Assembly: GCF_002284535.1 (NCBI RefSeq)
Contig: NZ_NPKH01000011.1
Span: 137,115 to 201,114 of the forward strand
DNA: 64,000 nucleotides
DNA from: Mesorhizobium wenxiniae
GTDB taxonomy: Bacteria > Pseudomonadota > Alphaproteobacteria > Rhizobiales > Rhizobiaceae
Direction of reading: 5' to 3'
This document shows, piece by piece, positions 9,273 to 18,469 of the stretch. How positions within the stretch are numbered: the stretch's first letter is position 1; every line of letters begins with the position of its first letter. The notes beneath the pieces were generated by a model, which was not told the DNA's origin, made no database searches, and worked only from the letters and a program-made list of their open reading frames with translations. The translations under genes were made by a program, and so were the position numbers.

Positions 9273-9410
9273 GACGAATTGTGCGCCAATTAAAGGCGAT
9301 GCATAAGTCCCGGTCGAGCGGAGTGCTGCAAAAACACTTTCAAAATTTTCGGGGGAATGCGCAAGCGGCGCTTTCGACTATCCTGATCACACAATCCGGC
9401 AGGAGCAACG

Positions 9411-10844
9411 ATGCGGTACGAACGAGACATGCGCGGCTACGGCGCCAATCCGCCGGATCCGAAGTGGCCTGGCGGGGCGCATGTCGCAGTGCAGTTCGTC
9501 GTCAATTACGAGGAAGGCGGCGAGAACTGCGTCCTGCATGGCGACAAGGCTTCGGAAGCCTTCCTGTCCGAGATCGTCGGCGCCGCGCCATGGCCCGGGC
9601 AGCGCCACCGGAACATGGAATCGATCTACGAATATGGCGCCCGCGCCGGCTTCTGGCGATTGCTGCGCCTGTTCACCGAGGCTGAAGTACCGGTCACCTG
9701 CTACGGCGTCGCCACAGCGCTGGCGCGCTCGCCCGACCAGGTCGCAGCGATGCAGGATGCCGGCTGGGAAATCGCCTCGCACGGGCTGAGATGGATCGAC
9801 TACCGCGACCATGCGCCGGAGGACGAGCGCCGCGACATGGAAGCGGCGATCCAGCTGCACTACGAGGTCACTGGGGCGCGGCCCGCAGGCTGGTACACCG
9901 GCCGCACGTCGATCAACACCGTGCGGCTGGCGGCGGAAGAAGGCGGCTTTGACTATGTGTCGGACACTTATGACGACGAGTTGCCCTACTGGTTCGAGCA
10001 TGACGGGCCGGACGGGTCGACAAAGCCGCAGCTCATCATCCCCTATACGCTCGATGCCAACGACATGCGCTTCGCCACGCCGCAGGGCTTCAACTCGGGC
10101 GACCAGTTCTTCGCCTATCTCAGGGATAGTTTCGACACGCTCTACGCCGAGGGCAAGGCAGGCAGGCCGCGCATGATGAATATCGGCCTGCACTGCCGCC
10201 TCGTCGGCAGGCCGGGCCGGGCCGCGGCGCTGAAGCGCTTCGTCGACTACGTCAGATCGCATGACAGGGTCTGGTTGGCGCGGCGCATCGATATCGCCAG
10301 GCACTGGCAAGAGACCCATTCCTTCCGGCCGCCGGCGCTGCGCCCGTCGAAAATGGAGTTCGAGGCCTTCGTCCATGCATTCGGTGGCGTGTTCGAGCAT
10401 TCGCCGTGGATCGCCGAGCGCGCCTTCGAACTGGAACTCGGCCCGGCGCATGATAGTGCCGGCGGCCTCCACAATGCGCTGTGCCGCGTCTTTCGCGGCG
10501 CCAGCGAGGCCGAGCGGCTCTCCGTGCTCAAGGCCCATCCCGACCTCGCCGGCAAACTGGCGCAGGCCAAGCGGCTGTCGGCGGAATCGACGAGGGAACA
10601 GGCTTCCGCCGGGCTCGACGCGCTGACCGACAAGGAGCGCGAGTTGTTCTCCAAACTCAATGCCGCCTACGACACTTCCTTTGGCTTTCCCTTCATTATC
10701 GCGGTGAAAGGCAAGACTAAGGCGGAAATCCTGGCGGAGTTCGAGGCGCGCAGCGGCAACAGCCACGACGTTGAATTCGACACCGCCTGCAAACAGGTCG
10801 AGCGCATCGCACTGCTCCGCCTCAGGGACATGCTTTCACAATAG
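9411..10844 (+). CDS. puuE: Allantoinase PuuE fused to OHCU decarboxylase UraD
   Basis: A 477-residue bifunctional protein. Residues 1-310 are a polysaccharide-deacetylase-fold allantoinase (MRGYGANPPDPKWPGGAHVA, NYEEGGENC, EIASHGLRWIDY). Residues 320-475 are OHCU decarboxylase (HPDLAGKLAQ, AYDTSFGFPFIIAVKG). UraD makes S-allantoin from OHCU, and PuuE opens allantoin to allantoate, so the fusion joins consecutive steps. Such fusions are known in Alphaproteobacteria. The ATG at 9411 follows GGAGCAACG. It heads a forward run with the ureidoglycine and ureidoglycolate enzymes. Confidence 0.93.
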   Translation: MRYERDMRGYGANPPDPKWPGGAHVAVQFVVNYEEGGENCVLHGDKASEAFLSEIVGAAPWPGQRHRNMESIYEYGARAGFWRLLRLFTEAEVPVTCYGVATALARSPDQVAAMQDAGWEIASHGLRWIDYRDHAPEDERRDMEAAIQLHYEVTGARPAGWYTGRTSINTVRLAAEEGGFDYVSDTYDDELPYWFEHDGPDGSTKPQLIIPYTLDANDMRFATPQGFNSGDQFFAYLRDSFDTLYAEGKAGRPRMMNIGLHCRLVGRPGRAAALKRFVDYVRSHDRVWLARRIDIARHWQETHSFRPPALRPSKMEFEAFVHAFGGVFEHSPWIAERAFELELGPAHDSAGGLHNALCRVFRGASEAERLSVLKAHPDLAGKLAQAKRLSAESTREQASAGLDALTDKERELFSKLNAAYDTSFGFPFIIAVKGKTKAEILAEFEARSGNSHDVEFDTACKQVERIALLRLRDMLSQ

Positions 10845-10845
10845 C

Positions 10846-10893
10846 CTTGGCTTCCGCGATAGGCTTTGGCTCCGCAATAGGCTTTGAACTCAT
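10846..10893. repeat. Degenerate tandem repeat before the ureidoglycine gene
   Basis: Successive copies of CTTTGGCTCCGCAATAGG and variants (CTTGGCTTCCGCGATAGG, then a partial CTTTGAACTC) fill the short space between the puuE/uraD stop and the next start. They look like small slippage duplications. No function is evident. Confidence 0.5.
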
Positions 10894-11755
10894 GGACACG
10901 ATCAAGATGGCCGACCGATTCTACTACGCGCCGCAGGGCGGCCACCCCGGCCAGAGTGAGCTGCTGACCGGCCGGGCTGTCTTCACCGAGGCCTATGCGG
11001 TCATTCCAAGGGGGGTGATGCAGGACATCGTCACCAGCGCCCTGCCATTCTGGGAAAAGACCCGCGTCTGGGTGCTGTCGCGCCCGCTGTCGGGGTTCGC
11101 CGAGACGTTTTCGCAATATATCGTCGAGGTCGCGCCCGGCGGCGGCAGCGACCGGCCTGAACCGGATGCCGGCGCCGAAGGCGCCTTGTTCGTGGTTGAG
11201 GGCGAGCTGACCGTTTTGCTGGCTGGCGAGAAACATGTCCTGCAGCCGGGTGGCTTTGCTTTCCTGCCGCCGGCCAGCGGATGGACCGTTCGCAACGAGA
11301 GCGGTGCTGCTGTCCGCTTCCACTGGATCCGCAAGGCTTACGACGCCGTCGAGGGCATCGATGTCCCGCAAGCCTTCTTCGCCAAGGAACGAGACATCGC
11401 GCCCACGCCGATGCCGGGCACCGAAGGCAGATGGGCGACGACGCGCTTCGTCGATCCGGCCGACATGCGCCACGACATGCACGTCACCATCGTCACGCTT
11501 GAGCCGGGCGCGGTCATCCCGTTCGCCGAGACTCATGTGATGGAGCACGGGCTCTATGTGCTGGAAGGCAAGGCGGTCTACCGCCTCAACCAGGACTGGG
11601 TCGAGGTCGAGGCCGGCGACTATATGTGGCTGCGCGCCTTCTGCCCGCAGGCCTGCTATGCCGGCGGTCCCGGAAAATTCCGCTACCTGCTTTACAAGGA
11701 CGTCAACCGGCATGCCAAGCTTGGTGGGGTGGGCTTCGAGGGTCGCGCGCCATGA
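10892..11755 (+). CDS. (S)-Ureidoglycine aminohydrolase, bicupin
   Basis: A bicupin of about 287 residues similar to AllE/YlbA (UGHY), which releases ammonia from S-ureidoglycine to give S-ureidoglycolate. The first cupin holds EGELTVLLAGEKHVLQPGG and the second METHVMEHGLYVLEGKAVY-like sequence (HVMEHGLYVLEGKAVYRLN), with the metal-binding histidines and glutamate. The frame is open from 10847, but that leader is a degenerate repeat. The ATG at 10892, or at 10907 (MADRFYYAP), is more like the family. The stop overlaps the allA start (ATGA). Confidence 0.87.
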   Translation: MDTIKMADRFYYAPQGGHPGQSELLTGRAVFTEAYAVIPRGVMQDIVTSALPFWEKTRVWVLSRPLSGFAETFSQYIVEVAPGGGSDRPEPDAGAEGALFVVEGELTVLLAGEKHVLQPGGFAFLPPASGWTVRNESGAAVRFHWIRKAYDAVEGIDVPQAFFAKERDIAPTPMPGTEGRWATTRFVDPADMRHDMHVTIVTLEPGAVIPFAETHVMEHGLYVLEGKAVYRLNQDWVEVEAGDYMWLRAFCPQACYAGGPGKFRYLLYKDVNRHAKLGGVGFEGRAP

Positions 11756-12255
11756 CCCGAATCGTCGCCCGGCCGCTGACCCGCGAGACCTTCGCCGAAT
11801 TCGGCGACGTCATCGATATGGGCGGCGACAATCACTATCCGATCAATGGCGGCAAGGCCGAGCGCTATCACGACCTCGCCACCGCCGAAGCGTTAGGGCC
11901 GAATGCGCGCGTGCTGATCTCCATGGTGCGCGGCACGCCTTACGATTTTCCGCTGAAGCTCACCATGGTCGAGCGTCACCCGTTCGGCAGCCAGGCTTTC
12001 ATCCCGCTGTCGCCACGGCCGTTCCTGGTCGTCGTCTGCCATGATGGCGACGACGGCCCTGGTGAGCCGCACGCCTTCATCACCGCGCCCGGGCAAGGCG
12101 TCAACTATCCGCGCAATCGGTGGCACGGCGTGCTGACGCCGATCGGCGAGGCCCAGGACTTTCTCGTCGTCGACCGCGGTGGCGACGGCTCCAATCTCGA
12201 AGAGTGCCATTTCTCGCACGCCTACGAGATCGATCTCCCCGACGGGACCGCCTGA
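11752..12255 (+). CDS. allA: Ureidoglycolate lyase
   Basis: A 167-residue AllA-type protein that splits S-ureidoglycolate to glyoxylate and urea, the last step of ureide catabolism. Family segments seen are RPLTRETFAEFGDVID, SMVRGTPYDFPL, ERHPFGSQAFIPL and RNRWHGVLTPIG, including the conserved histidines. The ATG overlaps the stop of the upstream aminohydrolase, and its own stop TGA overlaps the start of the deaminase, so three genes are translationally coupled. Confidence 0.92.
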   Translation: MTRIVARPLTRETFAEFGDVIDMGGDNHYPINGGKAERYHDLATAEALGPNARVLISMVRGTPYDFPLKLTMVERHPFGSQAFIPLSPRPFLVVVCHDGDDGPGEPHAFITAPGQGVNYPRNRWHGVLTPIGEAQDFLVVDRGGDGSNLEECHFSHAYEIDLPDGTA

Positions 12256-12848
12256 TGGCCGACGTCTCGCTGATCGATCGCCTGCTCGACGTGATCGAGC
12301 ACGACATCATACCGAAGACCACCGAAGGCGTCGCCCACGGCAATAAGCTGTTCGGCGCGGCGATCCTGAGAAAGGATGATCGCTCGCTGGTGCTCGCCGA
12401 AACCAACAACGAGACGGAAAGTCCGCTCTGGCATGGCGAGGTGCATTGCCTAAAGCGGTTCTATGAAATGCCGAAGGCCGAGCGCGTCGATACCAGGGAC
12501 GCGATCTTCCTCGCCACGCACGAACCCTGCTCGCTGTGCCTGTCGGCGATCACCTGGACCGGCTTCGATAATTTCTACTATCTGTTTTCGCACGAAGATT
12601 CGCGCGACAGCTTCGCCATCCCGCACGACCTGAAGATCCTGAAGGAGGTCTTCACCCTCGACGCCGGCGGCTACAATGCCGAGAACGCCTATTGGAAGAG
12701 CTTTTCGATCCGCAAACTGGTGCGGTCGTTGGCCGAGGCCGAGCGCCAGCGGCTGGAAACGCGGATCGGCAAGATCTCGGCGCGCTATGACGAACTGTCC
12801 AGCGCTTACCAGGCAAGCAAGGCCGAAAACGACATTCCGCTGAGTTGA
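12255..12848 (+). CDS. Cytidine/guanine-deaminase-fold nucleoside deaminase
   Basis: A 197-residue zinc deaminase. The catalytic HGE motif (WHGEVHCLKRF, about residue 58) and the PCSLC zinc pair (HEPCSLCLSAITWTGF, about residue 90) are intact. The family includes guanine, cytosine and tRNA adenosine deaminases. Given its coupling to allA in a purine cluster, deamination of a purine base or of a pathway intermediate is likely, but the substrate is inference. The C-terminal 50 residues are a charged, helical tail. Confidence 0.82.
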   Translation: MADVSLIDRLLDVIEHDIIPKTTEGVAHGNKLFGAAILRKDDRSLVLAETNNETESPLWHGEVHCLKRFYEMPKAERVDTRDAIFLATHEPCSLCLSAITWTGFDNFYYLFSHEDSRDSFAIPHDLKILKEVFTLDAGGYNAENAYWKSFSIRKLVRSLAEAERQRLETRIGKISARYDELSSAYQASKAENDIPLS

Positions 12849-12931
12849 CGCGGATTGACCAGCCGAATTCGTTGGCTGGCCCACGACGCGGCAGGCTCGA
12901 GCTCCATCATGCGGCCAGCCAGGAGCGCCGC

Positions 12932-14917
12932 ATGAAAACCGTCACAGAATTTCCCCGCAAGGTCGTCGAATTTCCTGACATGGGCATCGTCATGCCGGAT
13001 GGCTGCCGGCTGTCGGCGCGGGTATGGATGCCGGCCGATGCTGCCGACGATCCGGTGCCGGCGATCCTCGAGCACCTGCCCTACCGCAAGCGCGACGGCA
13101 CGATCTTTCGCGATCAGCTGACGCATCCCTATTTCGCGGGCCACGGCTACGCCTCGATCCGCGTCGACATGCGTGGCAATGGCGATTCCGAAGGGCTGAT
13201 GGATGACGAATATTCCGAGCAGGAATTGCAGGACGCTTGCGACGTGATTGCCTGGGCGGCGGCCCAGCCCTGGTGCAACGGCAGTGTCGGCATGATGGGC
13301 ATCTCCTGGGGCGGCTTCAACTGCCTGCAGACGGCTGCCAAGCAGCCGCCGGCGCTAAAGGCAGTCATCAGCCTGTGCTCGACCGTCGACCGCTATGCCG
13401 ACGACATCCACTACAAGGGCGGCTGCCTGCTGATCGAGAATTTCGGCTGGGCCTCGACCATGCTGTCCTATTCCTCGCGGCCGCCGGATCCGCTGCTGGC
13501 CGGCGACGTCAGGTGGCGCGACCTGTGGCTGACCCGGCTGGAGAATCAGCCCTTCCTGGCGCCGCTGTGGCTGAAGCATCAGCACCGCGACGCCTATTGG
13601 AAGCGCGGCTCGATCTGCGAGGACTATTCGGCCATCCAAGCTGCGGTGCTGTCGATCGGCGGCTGGCATGACGGCTATCGAAATACCATTTCCCATCTCG
13701 CCGCCAATATCGAGGCGCCGGTCAAAGGGATCGTTGGTCCCTGGATCCACAAATACCCTCACTATGCCGCACCCGAACCGCGCATCGGCTTCCTGCAGGA
13801 GGCCTTGCGCTGGTGGGACCGCTGGCTGAAGGACATCGACGCCGGCGTCGAGGGCGACCCGGCCTACCGCGCCTATGTCATGGACAGCGTCCGCCCCGCA
13901 CGCTGGCATCAGGAGCGGCCAGGCCGCTGGGTCGCGGAACCGGTGTGGCCGTCGTCTGATATCAAGACGCAGGAAGTCGAGCTGATCGCAGAAGGCAGCA
14001 AGCCGATCATCGTGGCTTCACCGCAAACCTGCGGCCTTGCCGGCGGCGAATATTTTCCCTTCACGTTCGGCCCGGAATTGCCCGGCGAGCAGCGCCCGGA
14101 CGATGCACTATCGGTGTGTTTCGACCAGCCGGCGCTGACTGAGGCGATCGACATTGTCGGCGCACCGGAAGTGCTGGTCAGGGTTTCGTCCGACCGGCCT
14201 CAAGCGAACATCGCCATCCGGCTGTGCGATGTGCATCCCGACGGCGCATCGGAGCTGATCTCCTACGGCGTGCTCAACCTGACGCACCACAACTCGCACG
14301 AATTCCCGCAAGCGCTGGTGCCGGGCGAAACTGTCAGCGCCCGGGTGGTGCTCGACCAATGCGCCTATCGCGTGCCATCAGGCCATCGCCTGCGTATTGC
14401 CGTTTCGAACGCCTACTGGCCGATGATCTGGCCATCTCCGGAACCGGTCCGGCTCGACCTGTCGGCGGCGACGCTGAAATTGCCGCTGCGCCCGCTGGCG
14501 CAAGGCGATGAAGTCACGTTCCCCACGCCCGAGGCAGCATCGCCTTGGGCGACCGAAACGATCCGCGCTGCCAATTCCGAACGTCATGTCGATCGCGACG
14601 AGAAGACCGGAATTGTCACGCTTTCCATCGTCGACGATTTCGGCGAGGTGCGCGATCTGGAGCATGGCCTCGCCAATGGCAGCATCGCGCGAGAGACATG
14701 GGCGATCAATCCCGACAATCCGCTGTCAGCGTCGGGCAAGACGCATTGGACGCAGACGCTGTCGCGAAATCGATGGTCGGTGCGCACCGAAACCTTCGCC
14801 GAGATGCGGTCCGACGCGCAAAACTTCATGGTTAACGCCAGAATCGAAGCCTATGAAGGCGAGAAACTGGTTTTCGAGCGCAATTTCGAAGAGAAAATCC
14901 CGCGCGCTCTGCTTTGA
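12932..14917 (+). CDS. CocE/NonD-family hydrolase (X-Pro dipeptidyl-peptidase fold)
   Basis: A 661-residue serine hydrolase. The alpha/beta-hydrolase core has the nucleophile elbow MMGISWGGFN (about residue 130), a likely aspartate after SIGGWHDGYRN and a histidine in GPWIHKYPHY. The C-terminal half is the jelly-roll domain of CocE and X-Pro peptidases (DQCAYRVPSGHRLRIAVSNAYWP). Such enzymes cleave acyl esters or amides. The ATG at 12932 has an AGGAGCG ribosome site; the open frame from 12845 is less likely. It immediately precedes a peptide-type ABC transporter, suggesting hydrolysis of an imported ester or amide. Confidence 0.88.
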   Translation: MKTVTEFPRKVVEFPDMGIVMPDGCRLSARVWMPADAADDPVPAILEHLPYRKRDGTIFRDQLTHPYFAGHGYASIRVDMRGNGDSEGLMDDEYSEQELQDACDVIAWAAAQPWCNGSVGMMGISWGGFNCLQTAAKQPPALKAVISLCSTVDRYADDIHYKGGCLLIENFGWASTMLSYSSRPPDPLLAGDVRWRDLWLTRLENQPFLAPLWLKHQHRDAYWKRGSICEDYSAIQAAVLSIGGWHDGYRNTISHLAANIEAPVKGIVGPWIHKYPHYAAPEPRIGFLQEALRWWDRWLKDIDAGVEGDPAYRAYVMDSVRPARWHQERPGRWVAEPVWPSSDIKTQEVELIAEGSKPIIVASPQTCGLAGGEYFPFTFGPELPGEQRPDDALSVCFDQPALTEAIDIVGAPEVLVRVSSDRPQANIAIRLCDVHPDGASELISYGVLNLTHHNSHEFPQALVPGETVSARVVLDQCAYRVPSGHRLRIAVSNAYWPMIWPSPEPVRLDLSAATLKLPLRPLAQGDEVTFPTPEAASPWATETIRAANSERHVDRDEKTGIVTLSIVDDFGEVRDLEHGLANGSIARETWAINPDNPLSASGKTHWTQTLSRNRWSVRTETFAEMRSDAQNFMVNARIEAYEGEKLVFERNFEEKIPRALL

Positions 14918-15071
14918 GCGCTTATGCGGATTGATCCAATTGCGACGTACGATTTACGCCACGGCATGTCGCATTCGGTCTTGCTTACGGCGTTCCGTTG
15001 CGGTCATTATTCTCCTCACAAGAAACGATAAAAAACGACCACAAGGTCGAACCAACAGAGTGAGGAACAAC

Positions 15072-16658
15072 ATGTCGAACGAACTGGAATTTCTTAGCCG
15101 GCGCGTCGCATCCGGCAAACTGAGCCGTCGTGATTTTCTCGGCAGGGCGGCAGCACTCGGCGTCACCGCGACGTTCGCCAACTCGCTGCTTTCAAGCGCG
15201 GCGCGCGCCGCGGGTCCGGTCAAGGGCGGCACGCTGAAGGCCGGCCTGGTCGGCGGCGAGTCCACCAACAGCCTCGATCCGGCCCTGTTCATGACCCAGG
15301 TGCCGTTCGCCTTCGGCAAGATGTGGGGCGAACTAATCGTCGAGCTCTCCCCGGAAGGCAGTCTCGAGAACCGCATTGCCGAGGAGATCGGCTCGTCGGA
15401 CGACGCCAAGGTCTGGACGCTGAAGATCCGCGACGGCGTCGAATTCCACAATGGCAAGACGGTGACCGCCGAGGACGTGGCGGCGACGCTCGAACGCCAT
15501 TCGGACGAGAAATCGAAGTCGGGCGCGCTCGGCTACATGAAGGGCATCGAGAGCATCAAGGCCAGCGGCAAGGAAGTCGTGCTGACGCTGAAGGAAGCCA
15601 ATGCCGACCTGCCCTATCTGCTCAGCGACTACCATTTGATCGTCCAGCCCAATGGCGGCAAGGACAAGGCCGATGCCGGCATCTCGGCCGGACCCTACAA
15701 GATCACCATCAACGAGCCCGGCGTGCGCCATGGCGGCGAGCGCTTTGCCAATTACTGGCAGGGCGACAAGATGGGCCATGCCGACCAGATCGAGATCATC
15801 GTCATCAACGATGCCACTGCGCGCACCTCGGCCCTGCAGGGCGGCCAGGTCAACATGATCAACCGCGTCGAGCCGAAGATCGTCGACCTGATCAAGCGCC
15901 TGCCCGGCGTCACCATCCGCAACCATGCGGGGCCGGGTCACTATGTCTTCATCATGCACTGCGACACAGCGCCGTTCGACAATAACGACCTGCGCATGGC
16001 GCTGAAGCTGGCGATCGACCGCGAGGAGATGCTCGACAAGGTTCTCAGAGGCTATGGTTCGCTCGGCAACGACTTCCCGATCAATGCGTCCTATCCGCTG
16101 TTCACTGAGATCGAACAGCGCAAGTATGATCCCGACAAGGCCAAGTTCCATTTCAAGAAGTCTGGTCACGACGGCGCGGTGCTGCTCAGGACCTCGGACG
16201 TCGCCTTCCCCGGCGCCGTCGACGCCTCCCAACTCTTCCAGCAGAGCGCCGCCAAGGCCGGTATCCAGATCGAGCTCAAGCGTGAACCGGGCGACGGCTA
16301 CTGGAACGAAGTCTGGAACAAGCAGCCCTTCTGTGCCTCCTACTGGGGCGGCCGCTCGACCCAGGACCAAATGTATTCGACCGCCTATCTGTCGACGGCC
16401 GACTGGAACGATACGCGTTTCAAGCGCCCGGATTTCGACAAGATGGTGCTGGCGGCCCGCGCCGAGCTCGACGAGACCAAGCGCAAAGCGATGTACCACG
16501 ACATGGCTGTCCTTGTGCGCGACGAGGGCGGCCTGATCCTGCCGATGTTCAATCAGTTCATCGACGCGACGGGCGCCAAGGTCGCCGGCTGGGTCGACGA
16601 TCCGCATCAGGAACTGATGAACGGGTACGCTCTGGCAAAGTGCTGGCTCGAAGCCTGA
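15072..16658 (+). CDS. ABC transporter substrate-binding protein, peptide/opine (DppA) family
   Basis: A 528-residue family 5 solute-binding protein. The N terminus has a twin-arginine signal (KLSRRDFLGRAAALGVTATF, then cleavage after SAARA), so it is exported folded to the periplasm. The mature part shows the family features GGTLKAGLVGGESTNSLDPA, VWTLKIRDGVEFHNGKTVTAEDV and RMALKLAIDREEML. The start at 15072 follows AGTGAGGAAC. First gene of an operon with two permeases and a fused ATPase. The ligand is unknown; dipeptides, opines and related compounds are all handled by this family. Confidence 0.92.
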   Translation: MSNELEFLSRRVASGKLSRRDFLGRAAALGVTATFANSLLSSAARAAGPVKGGTLKAGLVGGESTNSLDPALFMTQVPFAFGKMWGELIVELSPEGSLENRIAEEIGSSDDAKVWTLKIRDGVEFHNGKTVTAEDVAATLERHSDEKSKSGALGYMKGIESIKASGKEVVLTLKEANADLPYLLSDYHLIVQPNGGKDKADAGISAGPYKITINEPGVRHGGERFANYWQGDKMGHADQIEIIVINDATARTSALQGGQVNMINRVEPKIVDLIKRLPGVTIRNHAGPGHYVFIMHCDTAPFDNNDLRMALKLAIDREEMLDKVLRGYGSLGNDFPINASYPLFTEIEQRKYDPDKAKFHFKKSGHDGAVLLRTSDVAFPGAVDASQLFQQSAAKAGIQIELKREPGDGYWNEVWNKQPFCASYWGGRSTQDQMYSTAYLSTADWNDTRFKRPDFDKMVLAARAELDETKRKAMYHDMAVLVRDEGGLILPMFNQFIDATGAKVAGWVDDPHQELMNGYALAKCWLEA

Positions 16659-16674
16659 GCCTGGCCTTGCGGAT

Positions 16675-17634
16675 ATGTCCTCACCCATCATGAAACTGGT
16701 GGCCCAGCGCATTGCGCTGGGCATTCTCCTGCTGTTGGCCGTATCGGTCCTGATCTTCGCCGGCACCCAGATCCTGCCCGGCGACGTCGCCCAAGCTATT
16801 CTCGGGCAGTCGGCGACACCGGAGTCGCTCGCCAATCTGCGCGAGCAGCTCGGCCTCAACGATCCGGCCTTTATCCGCTATTTCCGCTGGCTCGGCGGCG
16901 TCGTAACCGGCGATCTCGGCACCGCCATGTCGAGCGGGCAGGATATTGCGGCGTCGATGAAGGGGCGGTTGTGGAACACGCTGTTCCTCGCCTTCTGGGC
17001 GGCGGTCGTGGCCGTGCCGCTGGCGATCGTCCTCGGCCTGATCGCGGTGCGTTACCGCAATGGCTGGGTCGACAAGCTGATCTCCGGACTGGCGCTTGCC
17101 TCGACCTCGTTTCCCGAATTCTTCATCGGCTACGTGCTCGTCTATTTCTTCGCCGTGAAATACCAGATCTTCCCCGGCATCTCGACAGTCTATGACGGAA
17201 TGCCTTTCGGCGAGCGCATGCAGGCGATCATGCTGCCGGCGGCGGCACTGACGCTGGTGGTGCTCGCCCACATGATGCGCATGACGCGCGCCGCTATCCT
17301 CAATGTCATGCAATCGGCGTATGTGGAAACCGCCGAGCTCAAGGGGCTTTCGGCATTCGCCGTCATCCGCAGGCATGCCTTTCCCAATGCGATTGCGCCG
17401 ATCATCAACGTCGTCATGCTCAACCTCGCCTATCTGATCGTCGGCGTCGTCGTGGTCGAAGTGATCTTCGTCTATCCGGGCATGGGCCAATATCTCGTCG
17501 ACCACGTCACCAAGCGCGACGTGCCGGTGGTGCAGGCGGTCGGCCTGATCTTCGCCGCTGTCTACATCAGCTTGAACATCATTGCGGACATAGCGGCGAT
17601 CGTCGCCAATCCGCGTCTCAGACATCCGAAATAG
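16675..17634 (+). CDS. ABC transporter permease, DppB type
   Basis: A 319-residue inner-membrane permease with six hydrophobic segments. It carries the typical N-terminal half (ILPGDVAQAILGQSATPESL, LREQLGLNDPAFIRYFRWLGG, GDLGTAMSSG) and the EAA loop region (ETAELKGLSAFAVIRRHAFPNAIAPI) that contacts the ATPase. It starts 16 bases after the binding-protein gene. A second ATG at 16690 is possible. Confidence 0.92.
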   Translation: MSSPIMKLVAQRIALGILLLLAVSVLIFAGTQILPGDVAQAILGQSATPESLANLREQLGLNDPAFIRYFRWLGGVVTGDLGTAMSSGQDIAASMKGRLWNTLFLAFWAAVVAVPLAIVLGLIAVRYRNGWVDKLISGLALASTSFPEFFIGYVLVYFFAVKYQIFPGISTVYDGMPFGERMQAIMLPAAALTLVVLAHMMRMTRAAILNVMQSAYVETAELKGLSAFAVIRRHAFPNAIAPIINVVMLNLAYLIVGVVVVEVIFVYPGMGQYLVDHVTKRDVPVVQAVGLIFAAVYISLNIIADIAAIVANPRLRHPK

Positions 17635-17644
17635 GGGAGCGGGC

Positions 17645-18469
17645 ATGCTCGACATAAAACGCATCCCCATCCCTGCGCTGATCGGCCTGGTGCTGACGGC
17701 GCTGTTCGTGCTGGCAGCGATCTTCGCGCCCTGGATCGCGCCGTACGACAATGGGGAGATCGTCGGCGATGTCTGGGGACCGATGTCGGCGACACATTGG
17801 CTGGGCACCGACAATCTCGGCCGCGACCTTCTTTCGCGCATGATCTATGGCGCCCGCGTCACGCTGTTCATCGCGGTGCTGGCCACCGCGCTGTCCTTCT
17901 CGCTCGGCGCAATCCTTGGCTTCTCGGCGGCGGTTTTCGGCGGCTGGTTCGATACGCTTATGTCGCGCCTTGTCGATCTCCTGATGTCGATCCCGACGCT
18001 GATCATGGGCCTCGTCGTGCTGTCGGTGCTGCCAACCAATCTGGTGACGCTGATCCTGGTCATGGGCATTCTCGACTCGACCCGCGTCTATCGCCTGTCG
18101 CGGGCGGTCGCCGTCGACATAAACGTCATGGATTTCGTCGAGGCGGCCAAGCTGCGCGGCGAAGGCAGCATGTGGATCATCTTCCGCGAGATCCTGCCCA
18201 ATGCGTTGTCGCCGCTGGTTTCGGAACTCGGCCTGCGCTTCATCTATGCGGTGCTGTTCCTGTCGACGCTGTCCTTCCTCGGACTTGGCGTGCAGCCGCC
18301 TAGCGCCGATTGGGGCGGCATGGTCAAGGAAAACAAGGACGGCATCGTCTTCGGCATAGCGGCGGCACTCATCCCTGCGGCGGCGATCGCGATGCTGGCG
18401 ATTTCCGTCAACCTCGTCGCCGACTGGGTGCTCAACCGCACGACAAGTCTGAAGGGAGGGCGCGGATAA
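17645..18469 (+). CDS. ABC transporter permease, DppC type
   Basis: A 274-residue permease with an N-terminal hydrophobic segment, the DppC signature HWLGTDNLGRDLLSRMIYGAR, six predicted membrane spans and the EAA loop VEAAKLRGEGSMWIIFREILPN. It follows the DppB-type gene by ten bases, with a GGGGAGCGGGC ribosome site, and its stop TAA overlaps the start of the ATPase gene by one base. Confidence 0.93.
   Translation: MLDIKRIPIPALIGLVLTALFVLAAIFAPWIAPYDNGEIVGDVWGPMSATHWLGTDNLGRDLLSRMIYGARVTLFIAVLATALSFSLGAILGFSAAVFGGWFDTLMSRLVDLLMSIPTLIMGLVVLSVLPTNLVTLILVMGILDSTRVYRLSRAVAVDINVMDFVEAAKLRGEGSMWIIFREILPNALSPLVSELGLRFIYAVLFLSTLSFLGLGVQPPSADWGGMVKENKDGIVFGIAAALIPAAAIAMLAISVNLVADWVLNRTTSLKGGRG

Noticed and set aside
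15333..16859. A 508-codon open frame on the minus strand across the substrate-binding protein gene
   Set aside because: It is a shadow of the plus-strand gene in high-GC DNA; the composition is rich in Arg, Asp and His with no family features, while the plus strand has a clear protein.
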